From Paenibacillaceae bacterium (lineage in GTDB: Bacteria; Bacillota; Bacilli; Paenibacillales; CANHGK01), in assembly GCA_947460235.1 (NCBI GenBank), contig CANHGK010000003.1, forward strand, positions 1 to 64,000: a stretch of 64,000 nt of DNA, in the 5' to 3' direction. The notes beneath the pieces are model-generated. The model was given only the letters and a program-made list of their open reading frames with translations. It was not told the origin of the DNA and made no database searches. Shown one piece after another: positions 53,772 through 62,690 of this stretch. Numbering within the stretch: position 1 is the stretch's first letter; the number at the start of each line of letters is the position of its first letter. Made by a program: the position numbers and the translations under genes.

Positions 53772-54041
53772 CTAACTGATGTATTCAGATAATCGACTGA
53801 ACAAATTAAATGTAAAGTCATATAACGTATGAATTATCCATGGACCAAAGAATACGATCGCTAACAACACCGCTACGATTTTAGGGACAAACGCTAATGT
53901 CTGTTCTTGAATTTGCGTTGCCGCCTGAAATATACTGACAATCAACCCTACGACCAATCCAACTAATAACATCGGTGCACTAGCTTTCATAACAACGACA
54001 ATTGCTTGTCCCGCTAATCGCATAATAAAATCCGGTGTCAA
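53772..54041 (-). CDS. fliQ: Flagellar export gate protein FliQ
   Basis: The TTG at 54041 is preceded by GAGGAGG at ideal distance and gives the standard 89-residue FliQ beginning MTPDFIMRLAGQAI; the tracked frame extends 21 codons into the fliP end and is not the true start. Two membrane helices (about 15-40 and 50-75). It stacks on FliP and FliR in the export gate. Confidence 0.93.
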   Translation of the reverse strand: MTPDFIMRLAGQAIVVVMKASAPMLLVGLVVGLIVSIFQAATQIQEQTLAFVPKIVAVLLAIVFFGPWIIHTLYDFTFNLFSRLSEYIS

Positions 54042-54064
54042 CGCATTACCTCCTCGTAACCGGG

Positions 54065-54844
54065 TTAAAAACTTTGCAATAATGATTTCACCAATAAGAA
54101 CCAACCATCCACCAATACGAACAGCAAAATTTTGAATGGTAGTGAAATCACAACCGGCGGAAGCATCATCATCCCCATCGCCATCAACGTACTAGCTACG
54201 ACCATATCAATCACAAGGAACGGAATGAAAATCATAAAACCCATCTGAAAAGCCGTCTTCAATTCACTAATTATGTATGCTGGAATCAATGCCGAAATGG
54301 GTACATCTTGAATATCTTTCGGCTTTGCTGATTTTGTAAACTCTAAAAACAACAACAAATCTTTCTCCCTAGTCTGTTTCCCCATAAACACTTTCATCGG
54401 TTTAGACGCCTCAGCAAGTGCCTCTGTTTGCGTCAATTTGCCCGCCAAATATGGTTGCAACGCCTGATCGTTTATTTTATCGAGAGTTGGCGACATAATA
54501 AAAAAGGTCATAAACAACGCCAAGCCAATCAATACTTGTGTTGGAGGCATTTGTTGCGTCCCTAAGGATGTCCTAACAAACCCAAGCACAATCACGATCC
54601 TCGTAAAACTAGTCATCATCAGCAAAATTGCAGGAGCCAAACTCAAGATTGTAATAAACGCAAGAATCGTTAGCGTATTTGATACATTATCTGGATTTGC
54701 GCCTGCAGCATTGATATTCAAGTTCACACCTGGAATCGGATCAGCAGCAAACACCATGGAATCAGAAAACACAAAAAACAATATCAAAAAAGAGAGTAGC
54801 AACAATGAAACAAAACCGTTAAAAGGTATGTGTTTTGTTTTCAT
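54065..54844 (-). CDS. fliP: Flagellar export gate protein FliP
   Basis: A 259-residue FliP when started at ATG 54844, which overlaps the fliO stop (ATGA); the tracked 15-residue extension lies inside fliO. It has a cleavable signal (about residues 1-32) and four membrane helices. The family stretches RIVIVLGFVRTSLGTQQMPP and GMMMLPPVVISLPFKILLFVLVDGW are clear. It is the first subunit of the export gate and the partner influenced by SwrB. Confidence 0.95.
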   Translation of the reverse strand: MKTKHIPFNGFVSLLLLSFLILFFVFSDSMVFAADPIPGVNLNINAAGANPDNVSNTLTILAFITILSLAPAILLMMTSFTRIVIVLGFVRTSLGTQQMPPTQVLIGLALFMTFFIMSPTLDKINDQALQPYLAGKLTQTEALAEASKPMKVFMGKQTREKDLLLFLEFTKSAKPKDIQDVPISALIPAYIISELKTAFQMGFMIFIPFLVIDMVVASTLMAMGMMMLPPVVISLPFKILLFVLVDGWFLLVKSLLQSF

Positions 54845-55539
54845 CGCGGATTTTTCCGTTCTTTGGATTCTGCCTCTTCTTCCAACCACTTTTCCATTGC
54901 TTCTTTACGACGCGGCAATTGTTGCATCCGATCCATCATCATACGTTGAAAAGGCGTTTGTTTCGCGTCTTCTTGATCAAAAGATCGAATGATTTTTTCC
55001 CCTTTAACACGTTCTGAACCTTGTTTGTTAGCATCACGCCATTTAGAAAACCATTGTTTCGCCGCGTTTACAACTGGCGATTCTAATTCAGGTTCCATTT
55101 CGCTAAGCAATTGTTCAACACGTTCTGGGTCAGACCATTTATCAATCAATTGAACATTTTCGCCAACACCTAATACATAGAGTAAATCGCCCACTTTAAC
55201 GACTTGAATTGACTTCGCCGGTCCAAATGATGCACCGCCAAGAATATGTATACGCTTACCGCTTTGCGCAGACCAGCGTTTTTTGGCCATCCATTTCATC
55301 AGCAAATAAATCAAACCGACAATTAGCGCCAAATACCCGAAGACTTCAAGCATTAAAAAAAACGGATTCGGCGTGTCAACTGTTTGAACCATCGCTGGCC
55401 CATCCGTCGTCCCCTGCCGCAATCCGTCTTTGAGCGTATCACTCACTGCATTGGTACCTTCTGCAAACACCATTTGATTAAATAGTGTAGCAAGAAGATG
55501 ATGTACGGTAACAAAAGCCGCGATATATTTTATTTTCAT
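54841..55539 (-). CDS. fliO: Flagellar biosynthesis protein FliO (FliZ)
   Basis: A 232-residue protein with an N-terminal signal-like helix, a membrane helix near residues 65-85 (MLEVFGYLALIVGLIYLLM) and a FliO domain (KRIHILGGASFGPAKSIQVVKVGDLLYVLGVGENV). The C terminus is a charged coil. FliO helps FliP assemble. The gap to cheY holds an intrinsic terminator. Confidence 0.9.
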   Translation of the reverse strand: MKIKYIAAFVTVHHLLATLFNQMVFAEGTNAVSDTLKDGLRQGTTDGPAMVQTVDTPNPFFLMLEVFGYLALIVGLIYLLMKWMAKKRWSAQSGKRIHILGGASFGPAKSIQVVKVGDLLYVLGVGENVQLIDKWSDPERVEQLLSEMEPELESPVVNAAKQWFSKWRDANKQGSERVKGEKIIRSFDQEDAKQTPFQRMMMDRMQQLPRRKEAMEKWLEEEAESKERKNPR

Positions 55540-55567
55540 CGCGTCTCTTCCTCACTTTAGATATAGG

Positions 55568-55595
55568 AAAAACACTCGATTAACCGAGTGTTTTT
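55568..55595 (-). terminator. Intrinsic terminator at the 3' end of cheY, inside the fla/che operon
   Basis: On the minus strand AAAAACACTCG-GTTAAT-CGAGTGTTTTT is a perfect 11-bp stem with a 6-base loop that spans the cheY stop codon, followed by CC. The stem end itself gives a five-U tract. By sequence alone it should stop a good part of transcription before fliO. Confidence 0.7.
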
Positions 55596-55942
55596 CGAAT
55601 CGCTTCAATTACACGATCAGCCTGAAATGGCTTCACGATAAAGTCTTTTGCGCCAGCTTGAATGGCATCAATAACCATGGCTTGTTGCCCCATTGCAGAA
55701 CACATAATGACTTTAGCCGCCGCGTCATATTTTTTAATTTCACGCAACGCTGTGATACCATCCATCTCCGGCATCGTGATATCCATGGTAACAAGATCTG
55801 GATTAAGATCTTTGTATTTTTCTACGGCTTGAGCGCCATCATTAGCTTCGCCAACCACTTCAAAACCGTTTTTTGTCAGGATATCTTTGATCATCATGCG
55901 CATAAATGCTGCATCGTCTACAATGAGAATTCTGTGACCCAT
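55580..55942 (-). CDS. cheY: Chemotaxis response regulator CheY
   Basis: A 120-residue single receiver domain with DD10, phospho-acceptor Asp54 (LVTMDITMPEMDG), Ser in IMCSAMG and Lys in FIVKPF. Phosphorylated by CheA, it binds FliM/FliY at the switch. Its last codons form part of a terminator hairpin. Confidence 0.96.
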   Translation of the reverse strand: MGHRILIVDDAAFMRMMIKDILTKNGFEVVGEANDGAQAVEKYKDLNPDLVTMDITMPEMDGITALREIKKYDAAAKVIMCSAMGQQAMVIDAIQAGAKDFIVKPFQADRVIEAIRKTLG

Positions 55943-55962
55943 GATTGTACCTCCTAGTATTT

Positions 55963-57483
55963 TTATCTAAGTTTTTGAATGCGGTCCCACTGGCTTACAA
56001 TGTCTGTTACACGTACACCGAAGTTTTCGTCAATGACGACAACTTCTCCTTTCGCGATCAGCTTATTATTCACCAAAATATCTACAGGTTCGCCTGCAAG
56101 TTTGTCTAGCTCGATAACAGAACCTTGAGAGAACTCTAAAATCTCTTTAACGAGTTTTTTCGTACGTCCCAATTCTACTGTCACTTTCAGAGGTATGTCT
56201 AGTAATAAGTTTAAGTTATTATCGTCACCGTGTATAGGGGGTCCCGCATTAAAATTCGAAAATTGTACCGGTTGTACGTTAACATTTCGGTTGATGTTAC
56301 CGCCACCCATAGGCATACCGCCCATTTGACCGCCCATCATTGGGTTGCCGAAACCACCCATTTGACCACCCATCATTGGATTGCCCATGCCGCCCATTTG
56401 GCCACCCATCATCGGGTTACCCATGCCGCCCATTTGACCGCCCATCATTGGATTGCCCATACCACCCATACCGCCCATTTGGCCACCCATCATTTGGTTG
56501 CCCATACCGCCGTAAGGATCCATGCCTCCGAAACCGCCCATACCATTCATTGGCATTCCGCTCATACCCTGACCCATACCCGCGTTGCCACTAAAAGGTT
56601 CCATCGAACCAAAACCGCCGCCACCGCCCATGCCGCCGGATCCACCAAATGAATCCATCGAACCAAAACCGCCGCCACCGCCCATGCTGCCCATTCCACC
56701 CATGCCGCCCATAGATGATCCTGCATTGACAGGTGCTTTGCTTTTGTTTGCATTTGCCGTTTCTTCAGCTTGCTTCGAAATTTCCTCTGCGCCACCCATA
56801 AGCATTTGGACCATTTCTTTCGCGAAACCCAATGAGATGATCTGGTAAATTTTAGAATTAATCAGATCTCCCACTAACAAATTGAACGAAATTCGAACGA
56901 GTTTTTCTTCGTCCTTAAAATCATTCTTTACGTGATCGTTTTCTTCCTGCACCAATTTGGTCGATGGAGGAGAAATATTTACAAAACGATTAAAAAGTGT
57001 CGACATTGAGGTCGCAGAAGCACCCATCATTTGGTTCATTGCTTCTTGAACGGCACTTAATTGAATTTCGTCTACTTCGCCAAACGTATTAGACCCGTCA
57101 CCGCCAAGCATCAAATCAGCAATAATCTGGGCATCTGTTTTTTTGATGATCAAAACGTTGGATCCTTCAAATCCATCGCAATAGTCAACTTTTACTGAAA
57201 CTGCTGGTACTTGATTGGTAGACGCCGCTTCCTCTTTTGAGATTGCTTCTACGGTCGGAGTTGTAATATCCACCTTTTTACCAAGTAACGTCGAAAGAGA
57301 AGTAGCAGCACTTCCAAATGTAATATTTCCAATTTCGCCGAGCGCATCTTTCTCGATCGCGGTTAAATCATCGCCACCAGCATCTGAAGTCATCATTGTC
57401 GAAAAATTGGACGGCTCTTCGTCCGCCATACGCAGAAGGGCATCAATTTCATCTTGTGATAGAAAATTACCGTCAGAACTCAA
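55963..57483 (-). CDS. fliY: Flagellar switch protein FliY (CheC-like phosphatase plus FliN domain) with Gly/Met repeats
   Basis: The preferred start is TTG 57483, spaced 9 nt from AGGAGG, giving 506 residues ([17 protein letters not shown]); the tracked TTG at 57492 abuts the ribosome site. Order: FliM-like CheY-binding N-terminal peptide, CheC-like phosphatase domain ([15 protein letters not shown]; second site [14 protein letters not shown]), a low-complexity Gly/Met region of about 150 residues with a [12 protein letters not shown] 12-mer repeated, then a FliN domain ([23 protein letters not shown]). It removes phosphate from CheY-P at the motor. The second phosphatase site shows EAMN rather than EMGN-like spacing. 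It overlaps fliM by 11 bp. Confidence 0.92.
   Translation of the reverse strand: MSSDGNFLSQDEIDALLRMADEEPSNFSTMMTSDAGGDDLTAIEKDALGEIGNITFGSAATSLSTLLGKKVDITTPTVEAISKEEAASTNQVPAVSVKVDYCDGFEGSNVLIIKKTDAQIIADLMLGGDGSNTFGEVDEIQLSAVQEAMNQMMGASATSMSTLFNRFVNISPPSTKLVQEENDHVKNDFKDEEKLVRISFNLLVGDLINSKIYQIISLGFAKEMVQMLMGGAEEISKQAEETANANKSKAPVNAGSSMGGMGGMGSMGGGGGFGSMDSFGGSGGMGGGGGFGSMEPFSGNAGMGQGMSGMPMNGMGGFGGMDPYGGMGNQMMGGQMGGMGGMGNPMMGGQMGGMGNPMMGGQMGGMGNPMMGGQMGGFGNPMMGGQMGGMPMGGGNINRNVNVQPVQFSNFNAGPPIHGDDNNLNLLLDIPLKVTVELGRTKKLVKEILEFSQGSVIELDKLAGEPVDILVNNKLIAKGEVVVIDENFGVRVTDIVSQWDRIQKLR
56321..56494. repeat. 36-bp tandem repeats within fliY
   Basis: The CCCATTTGRCCRCCCAT motif recurs at 56321, 56357, 56393 and 56429 (exact 36-bp period) and at 56474 (36+9). 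Each unit encodes [12 protein letters not shown]-like residues in fliY. High DNA identity makes copy-number change likely. Confidence 0.85.
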
Positions 57484-58468
57484 TTTCTTCAACCTCCTCG
57501 CTTAAAACTTCCGTTAACCGCACCGCCGTTTTCCCGTGGGAAGTTCCCGGAAGACCTTTGTATTTGATCTTCTCTCCAATGCGAACGTTTAAATCATCGC
57601 CTGAGAGTGTATTTAATCCAATTACGTCCCCAATATTTAAATCCAAAAACTCACGGACGCTAATTGAAGAATGTCCTAATTCGCAACTAATCGGCAAGTA
57701 AGCTCGCCCAACCCGATTACGGAGTGCATCGATTTCTTCTGGTTGACGCGTTTTCTTTTGAGCAAACCACTGGTGAATCGACAATCTCGGCATAATCGGT
57801 TCGATGACAACGTGCGGAATACAAAGATTCAACATACCCGTTGTATCGCCAATTTTGGTACTTAACGAAATGAGTGCGATTGTTTCATTTGGTGATACAA
57901 CCTGCATAAACTGAGGATTTGTCTCTAACGCTTCCAACTTTGGTGAAATATCAATAATCGTTTTCCAAGCTTCTTGCAAACTTTCTAACGCACGACTGAA
58001 AATTCGTTCCATAATTGTTGTTTCAATTTCAGTCAAAGAAGCAACTTTATTTGGTGTGAGCCCTTGTCCACCCAATAAACGGTCCAACATTGCATAAGCG
58101 ACGTTCGGATGCACTTCGAGTACCATGCGTCCTTCCAACGGTTCTGCTTCAAAAACGTTCAGAATCGTCATTTTGGGAATCGAACGAATAAACTCGTCGT
58201 AAGGCAATTGCTCAACCTGTACAACGTTAATTTGCACGAACGTACGCAACTGAGCCGAAAAATAGGTGGTGAGGAAACGGGCAAAGTTTTCGTGAATCCG
58301 TGTTAAGCTTCGGATGTGGTCCTTAGAAAAACGAACCGCACGCTTAAAGTCATATGCCCTTACTTTCTTCGCGCTCTGCTCTTTTTTGAGCTCCTCGGCG
58401 TCCATTTCCCCCGATGATAGCGCGGCCAGCAAGGCGTCAATCTCATTCTGTGAGAGTACGTCAGCCAC
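57473..58468 (-). CDS. fliM: Flagellar motor switch protein FliM
   Basis: A 331-residue FliM with the CheY-binding N-terminal peptide [10 protein letters not shown], a middle CheC-like domain ([35 protein letters not shown]) and a C-terminal FliN-like domain. It starts with GTG 58468 after GGAGGTGAGG. With FliY and FliG it forms the C-ring. Confidence 0.95.
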   Translation of the reverse strand: MADVLSQNEIDALLAALSSGEMDAEELKKEQSAKKVRAYDFKRAVRFSKDHIRSLTRIHENFARFLTTYFSAQLRTFVQINVVQVEQLPYDEFIRSIPKMTILNVFEAEPLEGRMVLEVHPNVAYAMLDRLLGGQGLTPNKVASLTEIETTIMERIFSRALESLQEAWKTIIDISPKLEALETNPQFMQVVSPNETIALISLSTKIGDTTGMLNLCIPHVVIEPIMPRLSIHQWFAQKKTRQPEEIDALRNRVGRAYLPISCELGHSSISVREFLDLNIGDVIGLNTLSGDDLNVRIGEKIKYKGLPGTSHGKTAVRLTEVLSEEVEEIEF

Positions 58469-58529
58469 GGTTCCTCACCTCCCTCTTTGATTTGACATCT
58501 ATATATCTATTATCGGACAAAACGAGAAA

Positions 58530-59006
58530 TTATTGAATCATAATACTCGTAACATATACCTTCACAACTTTAGCATCTTCTAACTCATTGTTTACTTTTA
58601 CCATTAGTTTTGAAGCTAGTTCCCCAATTCCCTTTTCTCCGCGAATTTCATCCGCATCCGTATCTGCCAACGTCCGCATGATAATATCTTGAGCAAGAAA
58701 TTGTGTTTTCTTGAACGTCTCTTTTTGTGCAGGATCTTCAATTTGCATTGCAATCTTTAGTTTAATGAAATTACCTGATTTTAGCGTTGTTGTAATTTCT
58801 TCGAATTCAACGGTTGCCAATTCTAGTTCTTCTAGCGTTAATTTTTTAGGTTCTTCAGATGCAACGGATTCTTCAACCTGTTTACTCGGGTCAGCAGGCA
58901 CATCTTGGCGATAAAGCATATACCATAATACAAATGCCGTGCCACCAATTAACGTAATGCCAACTAGTAGGATGACGGTTAGCATGACGATTTTATTTTT
59001 AAACAT
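58530..59006 (-). CDS. fliL: Flagellar stator-associated protein FliL
   Basis: A 158-residue single-pass membrane protein (helix about residues 7-30) with an acidic linker and a stomatin-like extracytoplasmic domain ending in KVYVTSIMIQ. It supports stator function. It overlaps swrD by one base. Confidence 0.9.
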   Translation of the reverse strand: MFKNKIVMLTVILLVGITLIGGTAFVLWYMLYRQDVPADPSKQVEESVASEEPKKLTLEELELATVEFEEITTTLKSGNFIKLKIAMQIEDPAQKETFKKTQFLAQDIIMRTLADTDADEIRGEKGIGELASKLMVKVNNELEDAKVVKVYVTSIMIQ

Positions 59007-59227
59007 TAGGTTTCATCGTCCTTTTCGTTTGAATTTACAGTAGCCAACAACCCGATTGACCTTAAGTATAATTTCATGTCTTCCACAACTTCTTTTGCTG
59101 GTTCGATTACGATAAATTTCTTGCCATTCGTCATCGTAATGATCGTGTCTGGTGTTTCCTCTATGGTCTCGATAAACAAGACATTCAAATAATAAGTTTT
59201 ACCGTTAATTCTAGTAACCGGGATCAA
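59006..59227 (-). CDS. swrD: FlbD/SwrD family protein
   Basis: A 73-residue FlbD-family protein (MIPVTRINGKTYYLNVLFIETIEETPDTIITMTNG). In B. subtilis, SwrD at the same position raises flagellar motor power through the stators. It starts with TTG 59227 downstream of GGGGGT. Confidence 0.88.
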   Translation of the reverse strand: MIPVTRINGKTYYLNVLFIETIEETPDTIITMTNGKKFIVIEPAKEVVEDMKLYLRSIGLLATVNSNEKDDET

Positions 59228-59246
59228 ATTAGTTTACCCCCGCAGA

Positions 59247-60059
59247 TTAATGTTTCAAGTTTACAACTTCTTGCATAATTTCATCAGACGTTGTGATAAT
59301 ACGAGAATTTGCCTGGAATCCACGCTGTGCAATGATCATTTCCGCAAATTCGGCCGTCAAGTCTACGTTGGACATTTCAAGTTGACCAGCAATGATCGTA
59401 CCAGTTCCTAATGCAGCATCATTTGCCGCGGAATACGCCAAATTTGTTTCAGCATTTGGGCTGTTCCGAAACAACGTTCCGCCCATTTTTTCCAAACCAC
59501 TGGGATTGGTGATTTTTACAACCCCAATTTTTAGACCTGTCGCTTCCATCGTTCCGTCTGATTTAACAGAAATAATTTCACCATCACGAGAAATACTAAA
59601 CGATGTAATCCCTTCAGGCAATTTCATTGGTTGGCCTGTACTATCTAACACCAACATCCCATCACCATTTGTAAGATTACGCTCAACGTCAACTTGGAAT
59701 GTACCCGCGCGTGTCAAAAATGGTTGCTCTTGGTCCGGATTACCTTTGACTGCAAAAAAACCATCGCCATCAATCCGTAAATCGGTTGAAATATTTGTAT
59801 TCATCGAGCTACCTTGCGTATGAATCGTATCAATCGCGCCGAGAGACGAACCCAAACCGATTTGTTTTGAGTTCGTACCGCCACCACCATTTTGCGGTGC
59901 AGTACCACCCGAAATTGCTTGATTCAAAATATCCTTAAAGAGTACTCGACTAGATTTAAAACCAATTGTATTTACGTTCGCAATGTTGTTTCCGATGACA
60001 TCCAATTTCGTTTGGAAGCCTTTCATTCCGGACACACCTGCATATAAAGATCGCAACAT
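59247..60059 (-). CDS. flgE: Flagellar hook protein FlgE (FlgG/FlgE family)
   Basis: A 270-residue axial protein with the N-terminal LRSLYAGVSGMKGFQTKLDVIGNNIANVNTIGFK motif and C-terminal EMIIAQRGFQANSRIITTSDEIMQEVVNLK. Length and place between flgD and swrD match the short hook protein FlgE of B. subtilis; automatic pipelines may call such genes flgG. GGAGGGAACAAT precedes the ATG. The 88-bp leader contains two GC-rich inverted repeats. Confidence 0.9.
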   Translation of the reverse strand: MLRSLYAGVSGMKGFQTKLDVIGNNIANVNTIGFKSSRVLFKDILNQAISGGTAPQNGGGGTNSKQIGLGSSLGAIDTIHTQGSSMNTNISTDLRIDGDGFFAVKGNPDQEQPFLTRAGTFQVDVERNLTNGDGMLVLDSTGQPMKLPEGITSFSISRDGEIISVKSDGTMEATGLKIGVVKITNPSGLEKMGGTLFRNSPNAETNLAYSAANDAALGTGTIIAGQLEMSNVDLTAEFAEMIIAQRGFQANSRIITTSDEIMQEVVNLKH

Positions 60060-60147
60060 ATTGTTCCCTCCGTCTCATATCGCTGCTTCACTCAATCCGC
60101 AGCAGAGGGCCCCCGGTTAGGTCCAGCCCTATAAATTAAAATGTTCG

Positions 60148-60582
60148 TCAGTTCTTTCTTGGAGCAATTACCGCACTGTCAATTTGTGTGATCACATGGT
60201 TTTTTAAGTCCGCGGAATCCATCGCTGTAACAACTGTCCGGTTTTTTACACTAACAATATATGCCTGATCATCCATCATTACCAATGCATCTTTTGAGCC
60301 CTTTGACGCAGCTTGTTGAACCGCTTGATTCAAACGACCCATGTCATCATCCGAAAGTTCAATCCCGCGTTGTTTCATTCGAATCGCAGCATGATTACTA
60401 ACTTTTAATGATGAATCCGCAGCACCATGATCATTAATTTGTTGTCTTAATAATTCTTGGAAAGATGGTTGATTTGCTTGATTCGTGACATTCCGCAACC
60501 GATTCGGTACGTTGATTGCGGATCCCGCTTGAACTGAAGCCGCCGGTTTATTTGTCATGATTCGCTGGTTCGAGTACATCAT
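60148..60582 (-). CDS. TIGR02530-type flagellar operon protein
   Basis: A 144-residue soluble protein with the conserved centre VSNHAAIRMKQRGIELSDDDMGRLNQAVQQA and a C-terminal VSVKNRTVVTAMD segment, as in the uncharacterised flagellar-operon family between flgD and the hook gene. It overlaps flgD by 4 bp (ATGA). Function unknown; hook assembly is likely from context. Confidence 0.85.
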   Translation of the reverse strand: MMYSNQRIMTNKPAASVQAGSAINVPNRLRNVTNQANQPSFQELLRQQINDHGAADSSLKVSNHAAIRMKQRGIELSDDDMGRLNQAVQQAASKGSKDALVMMDDQAYIVSVKNRTVVTAMDSADLKNHVITQIDSAVIAPRKN

Positions 60583-61055
60583 TTGCTTCCAAGCCCTTCC
60601 GACTGCGCGATCATTTCGACCTTTTCAATCGGTACATTTTGACCATTAACAACAACTTTGGTTTGATTATCTTTCGTTGATACCGCACTTACAACACCAT
60701 GTTGCATTTGCGAAGCATCATCCAACCAATACACTTGTTTTCCGATCATCGAAGACATCGAACCGAGCGATTGACGCATCATTTTCATTTCCGACAACAT
60801 CGAAGCTTGACTTGTTGCCATGTTTGTCATTTGTTCAACCGATGAAAACTGCGCCATCTGAGCAATGAATTCTTTATCTTGCATCGGTTGCATTGGATCT
60901 TGATTTCCCATCTGTGCAATAAGAATTTTGAGGAAATCATCTTTCCCTAAATTACTTTTACCCGTTTGAGGTTTGGATTGTTCTTTTACAACAGCTGATC
61001 TCTGAATTGCGTCATTTACATTTGTTGAAATTGGTGCCGCAGCACTTACTGCCAT
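60579..61055 (-). CDS. flgD: Flagellar hook cap/assembly protein FlgD
   Basis: A 158-residue FlgD: the N-terminal LGKDDFLKILIAQMGNQDPMQPMQDKEFIAQMAQFSSVEQM is diagnostic. It is the hook-cap scaffold and is shorter than in enterobacteria, which is usual in Bacillales. Confidence 0.94.
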   Translation of the reverse strand: MAVSAAAPISTNVNDAIQRSAVVKEQSKPQTGKSNLGKDDFLKILIAQMGNQDPMQPMQDKEFIAQMAQFSSVEQMTNMATSQASMLSEMKMMRQSLGSMSSMIGKQVYWLDDASQMQHGVVSAVSTKDNQTKVVVNGQNVPIEKVEMIAQSEGLGSK

Positions 61056-61067
61056 ACTAACGCCTCC

Positions 61068-62615
61068 TTATGCTTGGACGTTAACCGCAGCACCATATGA
61101 CGCTCGCCTCATCCAATTCATATGATTTAATTGCAATTGCCCTGCGGTCATTCCACGATCTGTTGGAATCGGACCGTCAATCACATCTTTCTCATTCAAA
61201 TCATGTCTTGCCTTGCGACCTTGATGATTCGAGCCCGAGTGAGAATGACGTTGTTCTTTATTAAATCCATCATGAGATAAATTTTGTTGGGATACTTCTA
61301 GTTTTTCGACATTTATGCCCTGTTGTTGAAGAGCTCCGCGCAATTGTGTTAACTGATTTTCAATTAAATCTTTTCCTTGTGCAGTATCCGCAACAAACGT
61401 CGCAACAATTTGACCATTTTGAAACTTAACACTCACATCTACTTGCCCGAGTTGATCTGGGAAAAGTTTGAATTTCGCTTCATGCATGCCATTTGATTTG
61501 ATTACCTGCATGTTTTTCATAATCCAACTACCCATGTCCGAAACAAATTGTTGTGAATTCATCGGTTGAGCAGGAACTTGAGTTAACTGCAGTGCCTGAG
61601 CAGGCGGTTGAAGATGCATTAACGGGTGGTACAAAGGCATCATTACCGACTTATCTGAACCATTATTTAATGGAGCATTGATCGTCCCTGACTTTGTTGC
61701 ATCCGCATCTTGTCGTCCACTAAGAGCTGCCGATTGTGCATTTTGAGAGAGCAATGTGTATGCCATCGGAATCTTTTGATCGCCCAATTTACCGTTTTGC
61801 TGATCGTTAATTTTCGCTTGTTGCTCCAGTACTTCCGATGGTTTTGTGACATCGATGATATGTAGCAATGGTTGAGCCGCTTGCAAAAAACCTTTACGGG
61901 CACTATCCGTAATTCCAGAGGAGTCGCTATTTTCAAGTTTTTTAATTAAATTTCGCAGCGACTGCTTTAATTCTTCAACTGGAATTTCTCCAGAACCTCC
62001 AACACCTGTCGAATTCATGGCTTGCATTAGTTCCTGCAGCGGTTTCGCTTGCGTTTGAAGTTGATTGTTCGTTGCTTGTTGAAGCTTTGCGAGCATTTGC
62101 TTAAGTTCATCATCACCCGCAATCATTTGTTGAATAATCGGTGATCCTTGTTCAAGACCTTTTAATAATTGTTTGGCAGAATCCAACAACAACTTATTAG
62201 GATCAACTGATTTGCTCGTTCCTATTTTTGTTGTTGCATCTGTCTGTAATTGCATTGGCGCCATCGTATTTATCGAAGCTAGCAATGCTTGTAAATCACT
62301 CTGACCTGACAGTGGATCATTTGGATTCGTTGGATCATTTGGTTGACTAATTTGCAGTTCTGCAAATAATGCAGCTAATGGGTCCGTCCCATCACTTGCA
62401 TTTCCCGCCATCAATGACTGTAGCCACGAACCGCCTTCTCCTACCTGACCTGTCGCTTGTGTTCCGTCCGTTCCGATCTGTTGTTGCAAAATCGCCCCGA
62501 AGGCTCCAGCATCCCCGTTTTTACCGGTTGTTTGCTGTAACCCATCATTGCCACCTGCAACGGCACCGGTTGAACCCGTAATTCCGTTTTGGATTGACAC
62601 AGAAGATGGAAACAC
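61068..62615 (-). CDS. fliK: Flagellar hook-length control protein FliK
   Basis: About 515 residues if GTG 62615 is used (8 nt after AGGAGG; the tracked GTG at 62624 lies inside the ribosome site). The N-terminal two-thirds is Gln/Gly/Ala-rich ruler-like sequence; the C-terminal domain (about 365-450, HEAKFKLFPDQLGQVDVSVKFQNGQIVATF) is the FliK/Flg_hook substrate-switch domain that acts on FlhB. Confidence 0.92.
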   Translation of the reverse strand: MFPSSVSIQNGITGSTGAVAGGNDGLQQTTGKNGDAGAFGAILQQQIGTDGTQATGQVGEGGSWLQSLMAGNASDGTDPLAALFAELQISQPNDPTNPNDPLSGQSDLQALLASINTMAPMQLQTDATTKIGTSKSVDPNKLLLDSAKQLLKGLEQGSPIIQQMIAGDDELKQMLAKLQQATNNQLQTQAKPLQELMQAMNSTGVGGSGEIPVEELKQSLRNLIKKLENSDSSGITDSARKGFLQAAQPLLHIIDVTKPSEVLEQQAKINDQQNGKLGDQKIPMAYTLLSQNAQSAALSGRQDADATKSGTINAPLNNGSDKSVMMPLYHPLMHLQPPAQALQLTQVPAQPMNSQQFVSDMGSWIMKNMQVIKSNGMHEAKFKLFPDQLGQVDVSVKFQNGQIVATFVADTAQGKDLIENQLTQLRGALQQQGINVEKLEVSQQNLSHDGFNKEQRHSHSGSNHQGRKARHDLNEKDVIDGPIPTDRGMTAGQLQLNHMNWMRRASYGAAVNVQA

Positions 62616-62690
62616 CCACTTCACCTCCTCATTAGGTATAATCTAATATCGGAGAAAAAGTGGGTGATGATTAGCACTATTCGATTTTAT

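Noticed and set aside
54042-54104. Extended N terminus of FliQ in the track
   Set aside because: It lies inside the end of fliP; TTG 54041 with GAGGAGG gives the exact family length.
56321-56494. Regular 36-bp repeats as a possible CRISPR array
   Set aside because: Units are contiguous without unique spacers and encode in-frame residues of fliY; no cas genes are present.
56230-56652. 140-residue His/Thr-rich plus-strand ORF opposite fliY
   Set aside because: It is a shadow created by the Gly/Met repeats of fliY; its composition mirrors them and no start signals are present.
60060-60147. GC-rich inverted repeats before flgE as a c-di-GMP riboswitch
   Set aside because: The conserved GEMM core sequence is not visible; only two simple hairpins can be drawn.
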